From Natronococcus pandeyae (GTDB lineage Archaea > Halobacteriota > Halobacteria > Halobacteriales > Natrialbaceae), in the NCBI RefSeq assembly GCF_008122205.1, contig NZ_PHNJ01000008.1, forward strand, positions 62,001-126,000: a DNA stretch of 64,000 nt, read 5' to 3'. The notes under the pieces were generated by a model. It made no database searches, had not been told where the DNA came from, and saw only the letters and a list, made by a program, of their open reading frames with translations. Numbering within the stretch: position 1 is the stretch's first letter; the number at the start of each line of letters is the position of its first letter. The position numbers and the translations under genes are program-made. This document shows positions 9,801-17,693 of the stretch, piece after piece.

Positions 9801-10638
9801 CGAACTCCTCGACTCGCTCATCCAGGTTGTCGAACTCGTCGAACTCGTCGAGCAGGTCGTCGACCTCGAGCTCCTGGGCATCGTCCGTGGAGAGGTCGTC
9901 TTCGACCTCCTCCGCGGCGGTGAGGCGATCGGTTACCGCGACGATCTCGAACTCGTCGACCTCCTCGACCGGTTCGAGTCCCGACGCGATCGCGGTCTCG
10001 CCGACAGGGGTGCCGAAGACGGCATCGAAAGAATCGCCGTACTCGTCGGCTTCGATCGCGCTGCGCGGGGGCTCGGTGCCGATGAGATCGAAGGCGTCGA
10101 TCAATGCCTCGACGACCAGTTCGCCGTAGTTGATCTCCTCGTGGGGGGTGATCACGAGTCGAGCGAGGTAGGCGTCGTGGTCGGGATCGGCCGGCGGCTC
10201 GAACCGTGCGAGCACGTCGTCGAGTTCGGCCGGCGACGGCGATTCGAGCGTCGCCGCGTTCGCCTCCGCCTCGAGTTGCGCCCGCAGCGACTCGATCGTC
10301 GCCGAGGGATCGGTCTCGATCTCGCCGCCGTCGGCGACCTCGTCGATCATCGTCTCGAGTTCGTCGACGGCGTCGAAGATGCCGTCCATCGTCTCAGCCG
10401 ACACCTCGAGATCGCCGGAGCGGACGGCGTCGAGCAGGTCTTCGATCGCGTGTGCGAGGTCACTTGCGGGTTCGAGACCCATCGCACCGCAGTTCCCCTT
10501 GAGGGTGTGTGCGATCCGGAAGATCCGTTCCATCGCCTCGTCGTCGTCCGGCGACCGCTCGAGTGCCAGCAGCGCGTTGTTCAACTCCGTGATTTGCTCT
10601 TCGCTCTCCTGAACGAAGTCTGTCACATAATCAGTCAT
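6802..10638 (-). CDS. cheA: Chemotaxis histidine kinase CheA with very long acidic linker
   Basis: 1278 residues from the ATG at 10638. A GTG at 10647 is in frame, but the ATG overlaps the cheB stop and has a GGTGA ribosome site 7 nt upstream. The Hpt domain (1-110) contains IAHTLKGNCGAMG with phospho-acceptor His44. A P2-like CheY-binding domain covers about 160-235. About 665 residues of D/E/S/T-rich spacer follow (about 240-905). Then come the dimerisation helices (about 910-980), the HATPase domain with HLVRNAVDHG (N box) and DVSGRGVGMDVV (G2 box), and a CheW-like C-terminal domain. Other haloarchaeal CheA proteins are known to have acidic spacers, but this one makes up half the protein. 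It phosphorylates CheY and CheB encoded just upstream. Confidence 0.97.
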   Translation of the reverse strand: MTDYVTDFVQESEEQITELNNALLALERSPDDDEAMERIFRIAHTLKGNCGAMGLEPASDLAHAIEDLLDAVRSGDLEVSAETMDGIFDAVDELETMIDEVADGGEIETDPSATIESLRAQLEAEANAATLESPSPAELDDVLARFEPPADPDHDAYLARLVITPHEEINYGELVVEALIDAFDLIGTEPPRSAIEADEYGDSFDAVFGTPVGETAIASGLEPVEEVDEFEIVAVTDRLTAAEEVEDDLSTDDAQELEVDDLLDEFDEFDNLDERVEEFEDDDLDPFDDMGDAGSFDDLLGDEVDDLEPKSEPTADSETGSTAAADDPTEADDGDTSDTDESVDDAGAVFDELKDEVEMVGFDELQDELAELEFDEFDDDEEVSMSELLGEDGEEVEDDPFLDGDLEDDEAGSAEDESTPDADEPGLEDDAPAPEQRDDQQVARSGDELDEDESPEPDEVPSPDASETERPAPDEDPAVDEGAPTEAADAEAETVSADADSDATADDETAANTDVEPSKADAAVPTESVTDAVADEDDEVEADGDSDTELEGEDDTALEERSARTEVEATEVVDAAEDAEDAEDAIEPASTADERPDESDGDEADADEADVSGIDPDTADRTSAGDLETESATAAVPDDSESDPFATEESESSTAVSPADSETGDAVVANAEDTVEADDAVDNADDSIADQPTSVAGEEDGERTDDAETVPGADGFDPIDDESRSGASDDTSGFDESDDTNGFSENDDGTDTLEPSGFGEDEPDESDPFDIGAEDDAFETTFGSESLEESDPAAFETEFSALDDGSENEAPDSLEFEGDSADNFEETFGDPFADDAGSETGFDDAFADDVQTDDTAFAPEPDASADGLDTDATDDGTEGPIVDEPDLEIPDVTVPDRSDLTRKPGEGADDTQSVRVDVEQIDTLLTLVEGLVTSRVRLRHAIDEGEELRAIAAELDDLEDLTTELQETVTNVRLVPLNTVTNRLPRVVRDIAREQDKEVAFEMTGEDVELDRSILDRIGDPLIHLVRNAVDHGVEPPEQREAADKPREGSVTVTAERARDRVTITVADDGSGLDPDRLRSEAVEADILTESEASDLSDDAAYDLVFHPGLSTADEVTDVSGRGVGMDVVERTIEDLDGTVTVDSDPGEGTTVTMTLPVSIAIDDVLFLESGGEEFGIPLKAVDDIQAAETVETADDDCPFVSLDEALETPEPNADEDGMIVRIRDEVRSVALGCDHVHGQQEVVVTPFEGFMNGVPGVSGATVRGRGEVVTILDVTTL

Positions 10639-11857
10639 CGGTCTCACCTTCTACACTGAAGACGTCGACGAGGGCGTCGGCGATCCCGTCGGCGGGCACG
10701 ACGTCGTCGACGTGACCCGTTCGAATTGCCTGACCGGGGATACCGAAAACAGGACTCGTCGCCTCGTCCTGTGCCACGGTGTGGCCGCCGGCGGCACTGA
10801 TGGCCTCGATACCGGCCGCGCCGTCGCGACCCATTCCGGTCAGCACGACGCCACAGAGCGGATCGTCGACCCGCTCGGCCGCGCTCTCCATCGTCACGTC
10901 GATCGCCGGCCGGACGCCGTGGCGCGGCTCCCCGTCGTCGAGGCAGAGACGAAGCCGTCCGCCGACGGTGGCCGCGACCTCGAGGTGGTGGTCGCCGGGT
11001 GCGATCACTGCCTCACCGGGTCGAAGACGGTCGCCGTCTCCGGCCTCCCGGACGTCGTACTCGCTTCGCGAGTCGAGACGGGCCGCGAACCGGTCGGTGA
11101 ATCCCGCCGGCATGTGCTGGACGACGACCAGTTTCGCGCCGAGTTCGATCGGTAACCGCTCGAACGTTCGTTCGATGATCTTTGGACCACCGGTCGACGC
11201 CCCGAGAACGATCGTCGGGTTCGGCACGAACTCCCGCGTCGCCGCGTCGTTCGTCGCCAGCTCGGCATCGGAATCGGCCTCGGCCTCGTTTCCGGGGACA
11301 CCGAATCGCGTTCCGGAACGTCGTTCCGGCTCTGGCTGCGACTCGGTGATCGTCTCCGTCGAACCCGTCGCCGAAACCGTCGTCGCCGCAGTCACCTGTC
11401 GACTCGATCGTTCGGACCGGGTCGCGTGAGCGGTCGCCGAGACGCGTGCGAGCGCGAGCGACGAGACGTTTGCGTCCGCGAGTTCGTCGACTCGCTCGAC
11501 CACCTCGTCGGCGAGGTGGGCGACGTTTCTGGAGTCTGAGCCGTCGGGTTTGTGGACGAATCCGGCGGCACCGCGCTCGAGTGCGTCCAGCGTCGCCTCG
11601 GCGCCGCGTTCCGTGTAGGCACTGAGCATGAGAACGACGGTTGGATTCGTCGTCATAATCCGTTCGACCGCCTCGATGCCGTCGACGCCGGGCATCTGAA
11701 CGTCCATCGTCACGACGTCCGGATCGTACTCCGCGACGGCGTCGACGGCGTCCGCGCCGTTCGTCGCCGTCTGGACCTCGTAGCCGGCCTCCGTGAGCGC
11801 GTTGTCGATGACCGTGCGTATAAACTGGGAGTCGTCGACAACGAGTACACGCGTCAT
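10631..11857 (-). CDS. cheB: Chemotaxis methylesterase response regulator CheB
   Basis: 408 residues. The receiver domain (1-120) has the acidic pair D8/D9 and phospho-acceptor D52 in TMDVQMPGVDG. A 90-residue linker leads to the methylesterase domain with the catalytic triad motifs ASTGG (Ser), VVQHMPAGF (His) and GMGRDGAAG (Asp). It removes methyl groups from transducers and opposes CheR. The start ATG overlaps the cheY stop (ATGA); its stop overlaps the cheA start, so cheY-cheB-cheA form a coupled run. Confidence 0.98.
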   Translation of the reverse strand: MTRVLVVDDSQFIRTVIDNALTEAGYEVQTATNGADAVDAVAEYDPDVVTMDVQMPGVDGIEAVERIMTTNPTVVLMLSAYTERGAEATLDALERGAAGFVHKPDGSDSRNVAHLADEVVERVDELADANVSSLALARVSATAHATRSERSSRQVTAATTVSATGSTETITESQPEPERRSGTRFGVPGNEAEADSDAELATNDAATREFVPNPTIVLGASTGGPKIIERTFERLPIELGAKLVVVQHMPAGFTDRFAARLDSRSEYDVREAGDGDRLRPGEAVIAPGDHHLEVAATVGGRLRLCLDDGEPRHGVRPAIDVTMESAAERVDDPLCGVVLTGMGRDGAAGIEAISAAGGHTVAQDEATSPVFGIPGQAIRTGHVDDVVPADGIADALVDVFSVEGETDD

Positions 11858-12216
11858 GCCGCGATGACGTCCGAAAGCGCTTTTCTGACGCTTGGTTCCT
11901 CGAACGGTTTCGTCACGTATCCGTCCGCCCCCGCCTTTACGGCGAGTTTCATCTTTTCACGCTGACCGACGCTCGTACACATGATGACGCGGGCGTCCGG
12001 GTCGATCTTTTTGATCGCCGCGGTCGCCTTGATGCCGTTACACTTCGGCATCACGATGTCCATCATGACGATGTCGGGTTCGTACTCCTTGTACAGTTTG
12101 ACGGCTTCGGCACCGTTGGACGCCTCCGCGAGGATGTGGTAGTCCCCTTCGAGTATCTGCTGGAGGAGATTGCGCATAAAATGAGAGTCGTCCACGATGA
12201 GCACCCCTGTCGACAT
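11854..12216 (-). CDS. cheY: Chemotaxis response regulator CheY
   Basis: 120-residue single receiver domain. Acidic residues D9/D10, phospho-acceptor D53 in MMDIVMPKC, the switch Thr in IMCTSVGQ and Lys in VTKPFEEP are all present. In haloarchaea CheY-P reaches the archaellum motor through adaptor proteins. It is the first gene of the minus-strand operon. A TATA-like catttatgg lies about 40 nt upstream and a purine-rich GGGGGATGG precedes the ATG, so a short leader is likely here, unlike the leaderless neighbours. Confidence 0.98.
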   Translation of the reverse strand: MSTGVLIVDDSHFMRNLLQQILEGDYHILAEASNGAEAVKLYKEYEPDIVMMDIVMPKCNGIKATAAIKKIDPDARVIMCTSVGQREKMKLAVKAGADGYVTKPFEEPSVRKALSDVIAA

Positions 12217-12272
12217 TCAGTAGTACACCATCCCCCTGGTTGCGATACGACTACCATAAATGCTGTCTCTCG

Positions 12273-12290
12273 GTTATCAGTTGTGATAAA
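12273..12290. promoter_or_regulatory. Inverted repeat upstream of cheY promoter
   Basis: GTTATCA and TGATAAAC flank a 4-nt centre (TTATCA at 12274-12279 pairs with TGATAA at 12284-12289). It lies about 15-30 bp upstream of the proposed cheY TATA element, a place where a haloarchaeal activator or repressor could bind. The regulator is unknown. Confidence 0.35.
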
Positions 12291-12350
12291 CGTCGGGGAA
12301 CAGTGAGAACTCCAGAGCTGAGTCCCAGAGACGGAATATACAGAACCTGC

Positions 12351-13085
12351 TTATCTGATGTGACCGGACGCTAACAGCAGTTTTTCGACGTCGAGTAGCG
12401 GTGTCGCCTCGATGACAGTCACGTCGTTCTCGGCGGGGAACTCGTCGCCGTCCGATTCACCGTCGGTACTGTCCCGTCCCTCGGGCGCCCCAGATACCGA
12501 CTCGCCTTCCGTCTCGACGCTGGCGTCGACAGTGGTGTCGACCAGCTCCGTTGCAGGACTGTCACGTCGGGTGCCGAACTCCGGTTCGCGTTCGCGCTCG
12601 AGAATCGCATCGACCAGCGGGTGCTCGAGCGCGTCGCCGGAGACGGGTCGATCCTCGACCGCATCCGCGTCGAGAACGTTCGATTTTGGAACGGGGTCGA
12701 CGCCGCGGACGTCGTCGGCGCGGACCGCCGCCGCCTGCTCGTCCGACGGCCGATCGAAGACCAGTAGTCGTTCCCGCCCACGACCATCTTCGGTAGTGGG
12801 GAACTGCACCCGGGGATCGATTACCGCAGTGATCTCCCCCCGGAGATCGGTCAGTCCCTCGATCGCTTCCGGCGCCCGCGGAACCCGCGTCATCTCGTCC
12901 GGTACCGCCGTGATCGTCTTCACCTCGTCGACGGGGCACGCGAGTCGGTGTTCGCCGACGTGAAAGAACAGGAAGCGGTCGAGTTCGACGGTTTCGTCCG
13001 TTGTGTCGTCCGGTTTCCCGGTCCGCCGATCGTCCGCGTCGTCGATGTCGATTCCGAGGAGCTTTTCAGGGAGTTCCGGGGCCAT
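12351..13085 (-). CDS. cheW: CheW-like coupling protein with acidic insertion
   Basis: 244 residues against about 150 for ordinary CheW. Residues about 35-125 hold the first part of the fold: LFFHVGEHRLACPVDEVKTI, RVPRAPEAIEGLTDLRG and AVIDPR. Between about 165 and 222 there is an acidic, Ser/Thr-rich spacer, and the final strand and helix (VTVIEATPLLDVEKLL) close the domain. CheW links transducers to CheA. The gene precedes the che operon by 135 bp and diverges from a second CheW-like gene. A GTATAG-like TATA lies about 60 bp upstream of the ATG. Confidence 0.85.
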   Translation of the reverse strand: MAPELPEKLLGIDIDDADDRRTGKPDDTTDETVELDRFLFFHVGEHRLACPVDEVKTITAVPDEMTRVPRAPEAIEGLTDLRGEITAVIDPRVQFPTTEDGRGRERLLVFDRPSDEQAAAVRADDVRGVDPVPKSNVLDADAVEDRPVSGDALEHPLVDAILEREREPEFGTRRDSPATELVDTTVDASVETEGESVSGAPEGRDSTDGESDGDEFPAENDVTVIEATPLLDVEKLLLASGHIR

Positions 13086-13237
13086 GTTCCTGGTTTCAAC
13101 TCACAGTCCAGCGGTAAAACGTTGACTCTCGTGTCTTTCACTAAACTATACATTTTGTCCCGAACTGATCGACGTACTCTCTGAAATAATTCGCTTCGGA
13201 ATCTTTATTTTTCTCCGTTGACGCGTGTTCGTAGTAC

Positions 13238-13702
13238 ATGACTGCGGCGCAGAACCGTGACGACGGGGCCGACGACGAAACGACGACGCTTCTCACCTTC
13301 ACGCTCGCGGAGAACCAGTACGCCGTTGCCGTCGACGCCGTCGCTTCCGTCCTCGGGGTGACGAACGACCGCTCTCTCGAGGAGTCGTCTGATCCGTGGA
13401 ACGCCGGCACAGTGACCGCCGCCGGAGAGCGTGTTCGCGTCGTCGACCTCGCGCGAATCCTCACCTCGGCGCTTCGGACTACCGCTCGAGTCGACGAGCC
13501 ACAGCTACTCGTCTTCGCCGAGACCGACGAGGACGGAACACGTCGCGGCTGGCTCGTCGACGACGTCGACGCCGCGAGAACCGTCCGGACGAGCGCGCTC
13601 GAACGGCCGCGGACCGCGACGACGACCCGGTTCGTCGAGGGTCGTCTCGAGCTTGCAGGCGAGGAGGTCGTCTGGCTCGACGAGCGCGCGATCAACGGGT
13701 AA
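13238..13702 (+). CDS. cheW: CheW-domain protein
   Basis: 154-residue CheW-like protein: LLTFTLAENQYAVAVDAVASVL, then a GTVTAAGERVRVVDLARIL segment matching the G.i.lrG...pvvDlr.l pattern, and a closing EEVVWLDERAI strand. The usual R-x-P and N-L-R-G residues are weak, so it may be a specialised adaptor. It is divergent from the larger cheW at 12351-13085. An AT-rich tctttattttt about 30 nt upstream fits a near-leaderless promoter. Confidence 0.8.
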   Translation: MTAAQNRDDGADDETTTLLTFTLAENQYAVAVDAVASVLGVTNDRSLEESSDPWNAGTVTAAGERVRVVDLARILTSALRTTARVDEPQLLVFAETDEDGTRRGWLVDDVDAARTVRTSALERPRTATTTRFVEGRLELAGEEVVWLDERAING

Positions 13703-13726
13703 GCGGCGGGAGAAGAGCTGCGTGAG

Positions 13727-14497
13727 TTAGTTGAATCCCGGTGGGCCGTCGTCCGAATCGTCCTCGATATCGACGTCGAGTCCCAGTTCCTCGCGTTGCT
13801 CCCGGAGCTGTTTGACCTTCCGGTAGTAGTAGGCGATCCCAACTCCGCCGAGCGCGACGACGGTGCCGACGAGGCCGGCGAAGATCGGGATGTCTCTGGC
13901 GACGTAGTACCGCAGCGAGATCGTGCTGTCGACGTTGTCCCACACCAGCCGTTCCTGGTCGTCGACGATCTCTCGCTCGTAGCCACCCGGGTTGACGTCG
14001 CCGAACAGGAAGTTCGAGGTCCGATAGCCCTCGGGCGTCGTCAGTTCGTAGGAGCCATGGACGTACGCCGGGAGCTGGAACGTCCTGCTTCCGGCGTCGC
14101 CCGAGAACGCGAGCGTGCCGTTTCCGTCCGGAACGCGGACCTCGGTGCTCGAGCGGCCCTGATCGACGTCGAGATCGGAGCCCGTCACTTCGGTTCCGTT
14201 GGGGTACCAGTACCGGACGCTGTGGATGTCGAGCGCCTGTTCACGGTAGAAGTTCGAGCGGTACAGCGACAGCTCCTCGGTTTCGTTGAGATCGTAGACC
14301 GCGCGGAACTCGCTACCGCTGAGTAGGCCGCCATCCTCGATGTCGACGGCGACGTCGGCGTCGCTCTCCTGAAGGTCTTCGTACTCCTGCTCGCGGTCGA
14401 GTTCCTCGTCGGAGATGCCGCCGAAGATCATCGAGCAGCCGGCTAACGACGCGAGCAGCGCGACCGCGATCGCCGCGAGAACGAGCCGTCGGTTCAT
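13727..14497 (-). CDS. DUF5803-type haloarchaeal lipoprotein
   Basis: 256 residues from the ATG at 14497. A GTG five codons earlier is in frame but overlaps the upstream stop. A signal segment LLASLAGC gives a lipobox with Cys20 or so, and a second membrane segment lies near the C-terminus (PIFAGLVGTVVALGGVGIAYYY) followed by a charged cytoplasmic tail, so the middle 170 residues face outside. Resembles haloarchaeal DUF5803 proteins; function unknown. It follows the DUF2110 gene with a 1-nt gap. Confidence 0.75.
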   Translation of the reverse strand: MNRRLVLAAIAVALLASLAGCSMIFGGISDEELDREQEYEDLQESDADVAVDIEDGGLLSGSEFRAVYDLNETEELSLYRSNFYREQALDIHSVRYWYPNGTEVTGSDLDVDQGRSSTEVRVPDGNGTLAFSGDAGSRTFQLPAYVHGSYELTTPEGYRTSNFLFGDVNPGGYEREIVDDQERLVWDNVDSTISLRYYVARDIPIFAGLVGTVVALGGVGIAYYYRKVKQLREQREELGLDVDIEDDSDDGPPGFN

Positions 14498-14498
14498 G

Positions 14499-15173
14499 TT
14501 ACGGAACGACACACCGCAGTTCTGCGGGGAGATACTCGCCGACGCTCGCCAGCAGCCCCGGTGGATCGGTTCCTTCGGTGCAGATCACGCTCTGCTCGAG
14601 CAGGCCGAGTCGCTCGACGGTGACGTAGTCCTGGGCGTGGCCGGCCCGGTTGAGCGTCGCTCGCACCTCGGCGCGCGTCGCGCTGTTGACGTTGAGTCGG
14701 CCGTCGCCGCGAGTCCAGTCGTAGAGTCGATCCTGCTCCTCGTCGGCGAGCCGAGAGGGGTCGTCCTCGCTCTCGTAGACGAACTGCAGCGGCAGGTGCT
14801 GGACGAGCCCGTACCGCTCGCGGATCTGCGTGGGCGAACCGGGACCGAGTCCGAGTTCGTCCACGGGAATCCGCACGGGCTGTCCGGCGTCGAGGACGAA
14901 CCCGTCCTCGTCCCAAGAGTCGAGCGTCCCGACGTAGCTCTCGCCGGCCTCGAGTTCGGGAACGATTTCACCGAACTCCTCGCGGAGGACGTTCCCCGCG
15001 ACGATGGCGTCTTCGCCCTCGAGGGTGACTTCGGGAAAGTCGTCGTCGCGCACGTCGAGGTCGAACTCGACGTCGAGTTCGCCGATCTCGTTGCCGACGA
15101 GCGAGCGCAGCGAGTCGAGCGAGCGCTGGCGAGCGTCTCCCTCGACGTAGAGTTTGGTTGCGAGGACTACCAT
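14499..15173 (-). CDS. DUF2110 family protein
   Basis: 224 residues starting MVVLATKLYVEG at 15173, where the ATG shares bases with the tfe stop (TGATG). This overlap is better support than more upstream in-frame starts. The family is archaeal and usually sits beside tfe. A middle region with small beta strands (SYVGTLDSWDEDGFVLD) could be an OB/SH3-type barrel. A C-terminal NVNSATRAEVRATLNRAG segment looks like a helix-hairpin-type nucleic-acid-binding module, so a role in transcription or translation is plausible but unproven. Confidence 0.8.
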   Translation of the reverse strand: MVVLATKLYVEGDARQRSLDSLRSLVGNEIGELDVEFDLDVRDDDFPEVTLEGEDAIVAGNVLREEFGEIVPELEAGESYVGTLDSWDEDGFVLDAGQPVRIPVDELGLGPGSPTQIRERYGLVQHLPLQFVYESEDDPSRLADEEQDRLYDWTRGDGRLNVNSATRAEVRATLNRAGHAQDYVTVERLGLLEQSVICTEGTDPPGLLASVGEYLPAELRCVVP

Positions 15174-15697
15174 CAGGCGTCCGCGTCGATGTTGAGTTCG
15201 TCCTCGAGCGCGTCGAGGCGGTCGTCCATCGAGTTGACGAGTCGGTCGTTGTCCATCGATTCGACGGGCGAGCCACACTCCGGACATTCGAAGCCGAAGT
15301 CCATCGCCTCGCCGAACTCGAAGCGGATCGAGCAGATCTCACAGAGGTAGAACTCGTGGTTGCGCTCGTACTCCCGCCGGTCCTCGAGCGCGTCGTGGAG
15401 TCGGTACATCTCCTCCTCTAAGTTCTCCGGGATGTTGTCGTACTCGAAGGTCCAGAGATACGTCAACCAGCCCGAGTCCTCGTCGCGCAGCCGCCGGTAG
15501 CCGGCGAGATCGTTCTCGTAAAGAATGAACAGCGCGCGCCGCACGTCGTTCAGCTCGAGATCCAGTTCCTCCGCGAGCTCCTCGTCGGTCACTTCCCCGT
15601 CCGGCGGTGCCGCCGCGACAGGCATCCCCGTGGGACCGACTAGCTCGTGCAAATACTTCTGGATGACCGGATCCTCGAGCAGGTCCTCAAAAGCCAT
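15173..15697 (-). CDS. tfe: Transcription initiation factor E subunit alpha
   Basis: 174 residues. An N-terminal extended winged helix (about 1-100; EELAEELDLELNDVRRALF) binds near the RNA polymerase clamp. It is followed by a zinc ribbon with CEIC and CPEC (about 116-142) and an acidic tail. TFE stimulates promoter opening with TBP and TFB. The length matches other archaeal TFE-alpha proteins. A cttaatgg TATA-like element 27-30 nt upstream of the ATG suggests a leaderless transcript. It heads a three-gene operon with DUF2110 and DUF5803. Confidence 0.96.
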   Translation of the reverse strand: MAFEDLLEDPVIQKYLHELVGPTGMPVAAAPPDGEVTDEELAEELDLELNDVRRALFILYENDLAGYRRLRDEDSGWLTYLWTFEYDNIPENLEEEMYRLHDALEDRREYERNHEFYLCEICSIRFEFGEAMDFGFECPECGSPVESMDNDRLVNSMDDRLDALEDELNIDADA

Positions 15698-15817
15698 TGC
15701 CTACACGTAGCGCAATGCAGCCATTAAGTCTTTTGAGCGCGACGCGTCCGTTCCCCGATGTGATATCGTTCCATCGAACACAAAGATACGTGGACTGACA
15801 CGGCATCAATCGAAGCG

Positions 15818-16045
15818 ATGGAGCCGTTCCGAGCCGCGTTTCGCGACGAACTCGACGTCGGGACCGTCGTCGGTGTGACTGCTGTCCTTCTCGCGTTCTA
15901 CGCCGTCGCGAATCTCTCCACGCTCGCGGTGGTCGGGGCGCCGGCGGTCCTCGTCGGCGTCGGTGCGCTCGACGCCTGTTGTCCGTCACGGGGGTATTCG
16001 GACGCCGTTACCGGCGACGAAAAAAGGACGTTTCAGTACTTGTAG
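15818..16045 (+). CDS. Small hypothetical membrane protein
   Basis: 75 residues with one long hydrophobic stretch (about 15-52, possibly a hairpin of two membrane helices) and a short polar tail with an adjacent Cys pair. No family is recognised. Third-position GC is high, as in real genes nearby. It is divergent from tfe and its last 13 bp overlap the end of the geranylgeranyl reductase gene on the other strand. It may be a genuine small protein or a chance frame. Confidence 0.45.
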   Translation: MEPFRAAFRDELDVGTVVGVTAVLLAFYAVANLSTLAVVGAPAVLVGVGALDACCPSRGYSDAVTGDEKRTFQYL

Positions 16046-17520
16046 TCGCTGGGGGGCAGGCCGAGGTCGTCGTAGAACGCTCGATCGATGCGGTTGCGCT
16101 CGGAGCGCCATCGTTCGAACGACGAACGGTCTGCCGGATAGGCTTCGTACTGTCGTTCGTACTCCGAGACGTAGTTGCGCGTCTTCCTGACCCCGAGAAT
16201 GGCCTCGTACAGTTCTCCCCTGCTGACGTCGAGAGTTTCGAAGGTGCCCTTGCGATACTCCGTAACGAGGTTCCTGAGGACGCCGGTACCCACGAGCGCC
16301 TTGCTTTTCAGACCGTCGACCTTCGTCGAGGTGCCGACGATCTCCTGGAGTTCCGTCTCGGGAAGTAAGGCGGTGACGGCCCGAAGGACGTTCACATCGA
16401 TGGAGCTCGCAGCGACGTTGTACGCGTCCCACGAGGCGAGTTTCGCGGCTTCGCCGTGCTCGCGGTACAGCCAGCGGTTGTGCTCCCAGAGTCCGTCCTC
16501 GGAGACGTCTCCGTCCTCGATAGCCTGTACCGCGGCGCGACCGGCGGAGTAGCCGGAGTAGGCCGCTCCGCGGATACCCTTGCCGGTGATCGGGTGGGTC
16601 GTCCCTGCCGCGCCGCCCGCAGCGAGGTAACCGGGGGCGACCATCGAGTCCAGCGGCCGACGGAGGGCGATCGACGAACCGAGTTTGTCTTTTCTGTCGA
16701 ACTTCTCGGCGACCGTCGCACCCCGGAACTCGGGTCGGTTCTCGACGTCGCGGCGCAACCGGTCGGTGAGCGGGATCGGTTCCTTGTTCATCTGGAAGCC
16801 CAGGCCGACGTTGATGACGGTCGGCGTGCGCGGGAAGTACCAGATGTAGCCCATCTCCTCTAAGGGTTTCCCGACGATGGCGTTGTGGTACTCCACCGGT
16901 TCCTCGGTCTCGATGATCTCGCGGTAGGCCGACCCGAAGTGGGTGTAGTGTGGGACTTCGAACGTCGGCTCGGTGGGCGTGTCGAGGCCCTCGAAATCGA
17001 TCATGTCCTGCAGGATCGACTGTGCGCCTGCGGCGTCGATCAGCACGTCACACTCGTAGGTAACCGGCTCACCGTCGCGGATCGCTTTGACGCCGGTGAC
17101 GCGATCGTTCTGTGTCACCTCGTGGACCACCGTATCGTAGTGTTGTTCTACTCCCCGGTCGGCGGCCTGTTCGAGCAGGCGCTGGCCGAACTCGTAGCGG
17201 TCGACGACGTTGCTGCCCTCCTCGTAGGGCAACACCTTCCGCACGTCGAGTTGCTCGTCCCACCACTCGATCTGTTCGATGTTGTTGTCGACGAGGACGG
17301 CCTCGTCGTCGGCGATCGCGTCCATGTCGATCGGGCCCGGATAGTTTCGGGGATTTCGAGGACTCTTTATCGCGTCGCCGCAGGCGATGAACCCCCCCTC
17401 TTCTCGAGGTTTGCGCTCGAGTTGAACCACGTCTATCCCCTCGGCCGCCGCTGTCGCCGCCGCGAAACAGCCCGCGATCCCGCCCCCGACAACGATTACG
17501 TCGTATTGGCTGCGCACCAT
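16033..17520 (-). CDS. Geranylgeranyl reductase family flavoprotein
   Basis: 495 residues. An N-terminal FAD-binding VVGGGIAGCFAA motif is followed by FIACGDAIK (the conserved CGd segment), GYIWYFPRT (the YxWxFP motif of the family) and AGTTHPITGKGIRGA (second flavin motif). Family enzymes saturate the geranylgeranyl chains of archaeal membrane lipids or related prenyl chains. At 495 residues it is longer than the usual 400-450, the extra length being C-terminal. It may be the digeranylgeranylglycerophospholipid reductase or a paralogue; sequence alone does not decide. No operon partner: the flanking minus-strand gene is 170 bp away. Confidence 0.88.
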   Translation of the reverse strand: MVRSQYDVIVVGGGIAGCFAAATAAAEGIDVVQLERKPREEGGFIACGDAIKSPRNPRNYPGPIDMDAIADDEAVLVDNNIEQIEWWDEQLDVRKVLPYEEGSNVVDRYEFGQRLLEQAADRGVEQHYDTVVHEVTQNDRVTGVKAIRDGEPVTYECDVLIDAAGAQSILQDMIDFEGLDTPTEPTFEVPHYTHFGSAYREIIETEEPVEYHNAIVGKPLEEMGYIWYFPRTPTVINVGLGFQMNKEPIPLTDRLRRDVENRPEFRGATVAEKFDRKDKLGSSIALRRPLDSMVAPGYLAAGGAAGTTHPITGKGIRGAAYSGYSAGRAAVQAIEDGDVSEDGLWEHNRWLYREHGEAAKLASWDAYNVAASSIDVNVLRAVTALLPETELQEIVGTSTKVDGLKSKALVGTGVLRNLVTEYRKGTFETLDVSRGELYEAILGVRKTRNYVSEYERQYEAYPADRSSFERWRSERNRIDRAFYDDLGLPPSDYKY

Positions 17521-17693
17521 TGCGTCTGGTCCAGTTTAGGAAATGGGTGACCTAACTCTTGCTCTTGCGGTAGTGCGGCGGACGCTCGACCGAACGTCTC
17601 GTCTTTCGAACGTGTCGAAGGGGACGGGGGACGTCTACGCCGCGCTGCGGAGCGAGATGGACGCCGAGATCGGAACGAGCCATCGCGGTACGA

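Noticed and set aside
7373-10129. A 918-residue plus-strand frame across the cheA linker
   Set aside because: It is antisense to the acidic D/E codons of CheA (giving Ser-rich read-through), has no domain, and cheA on the other strand is unambiguous.
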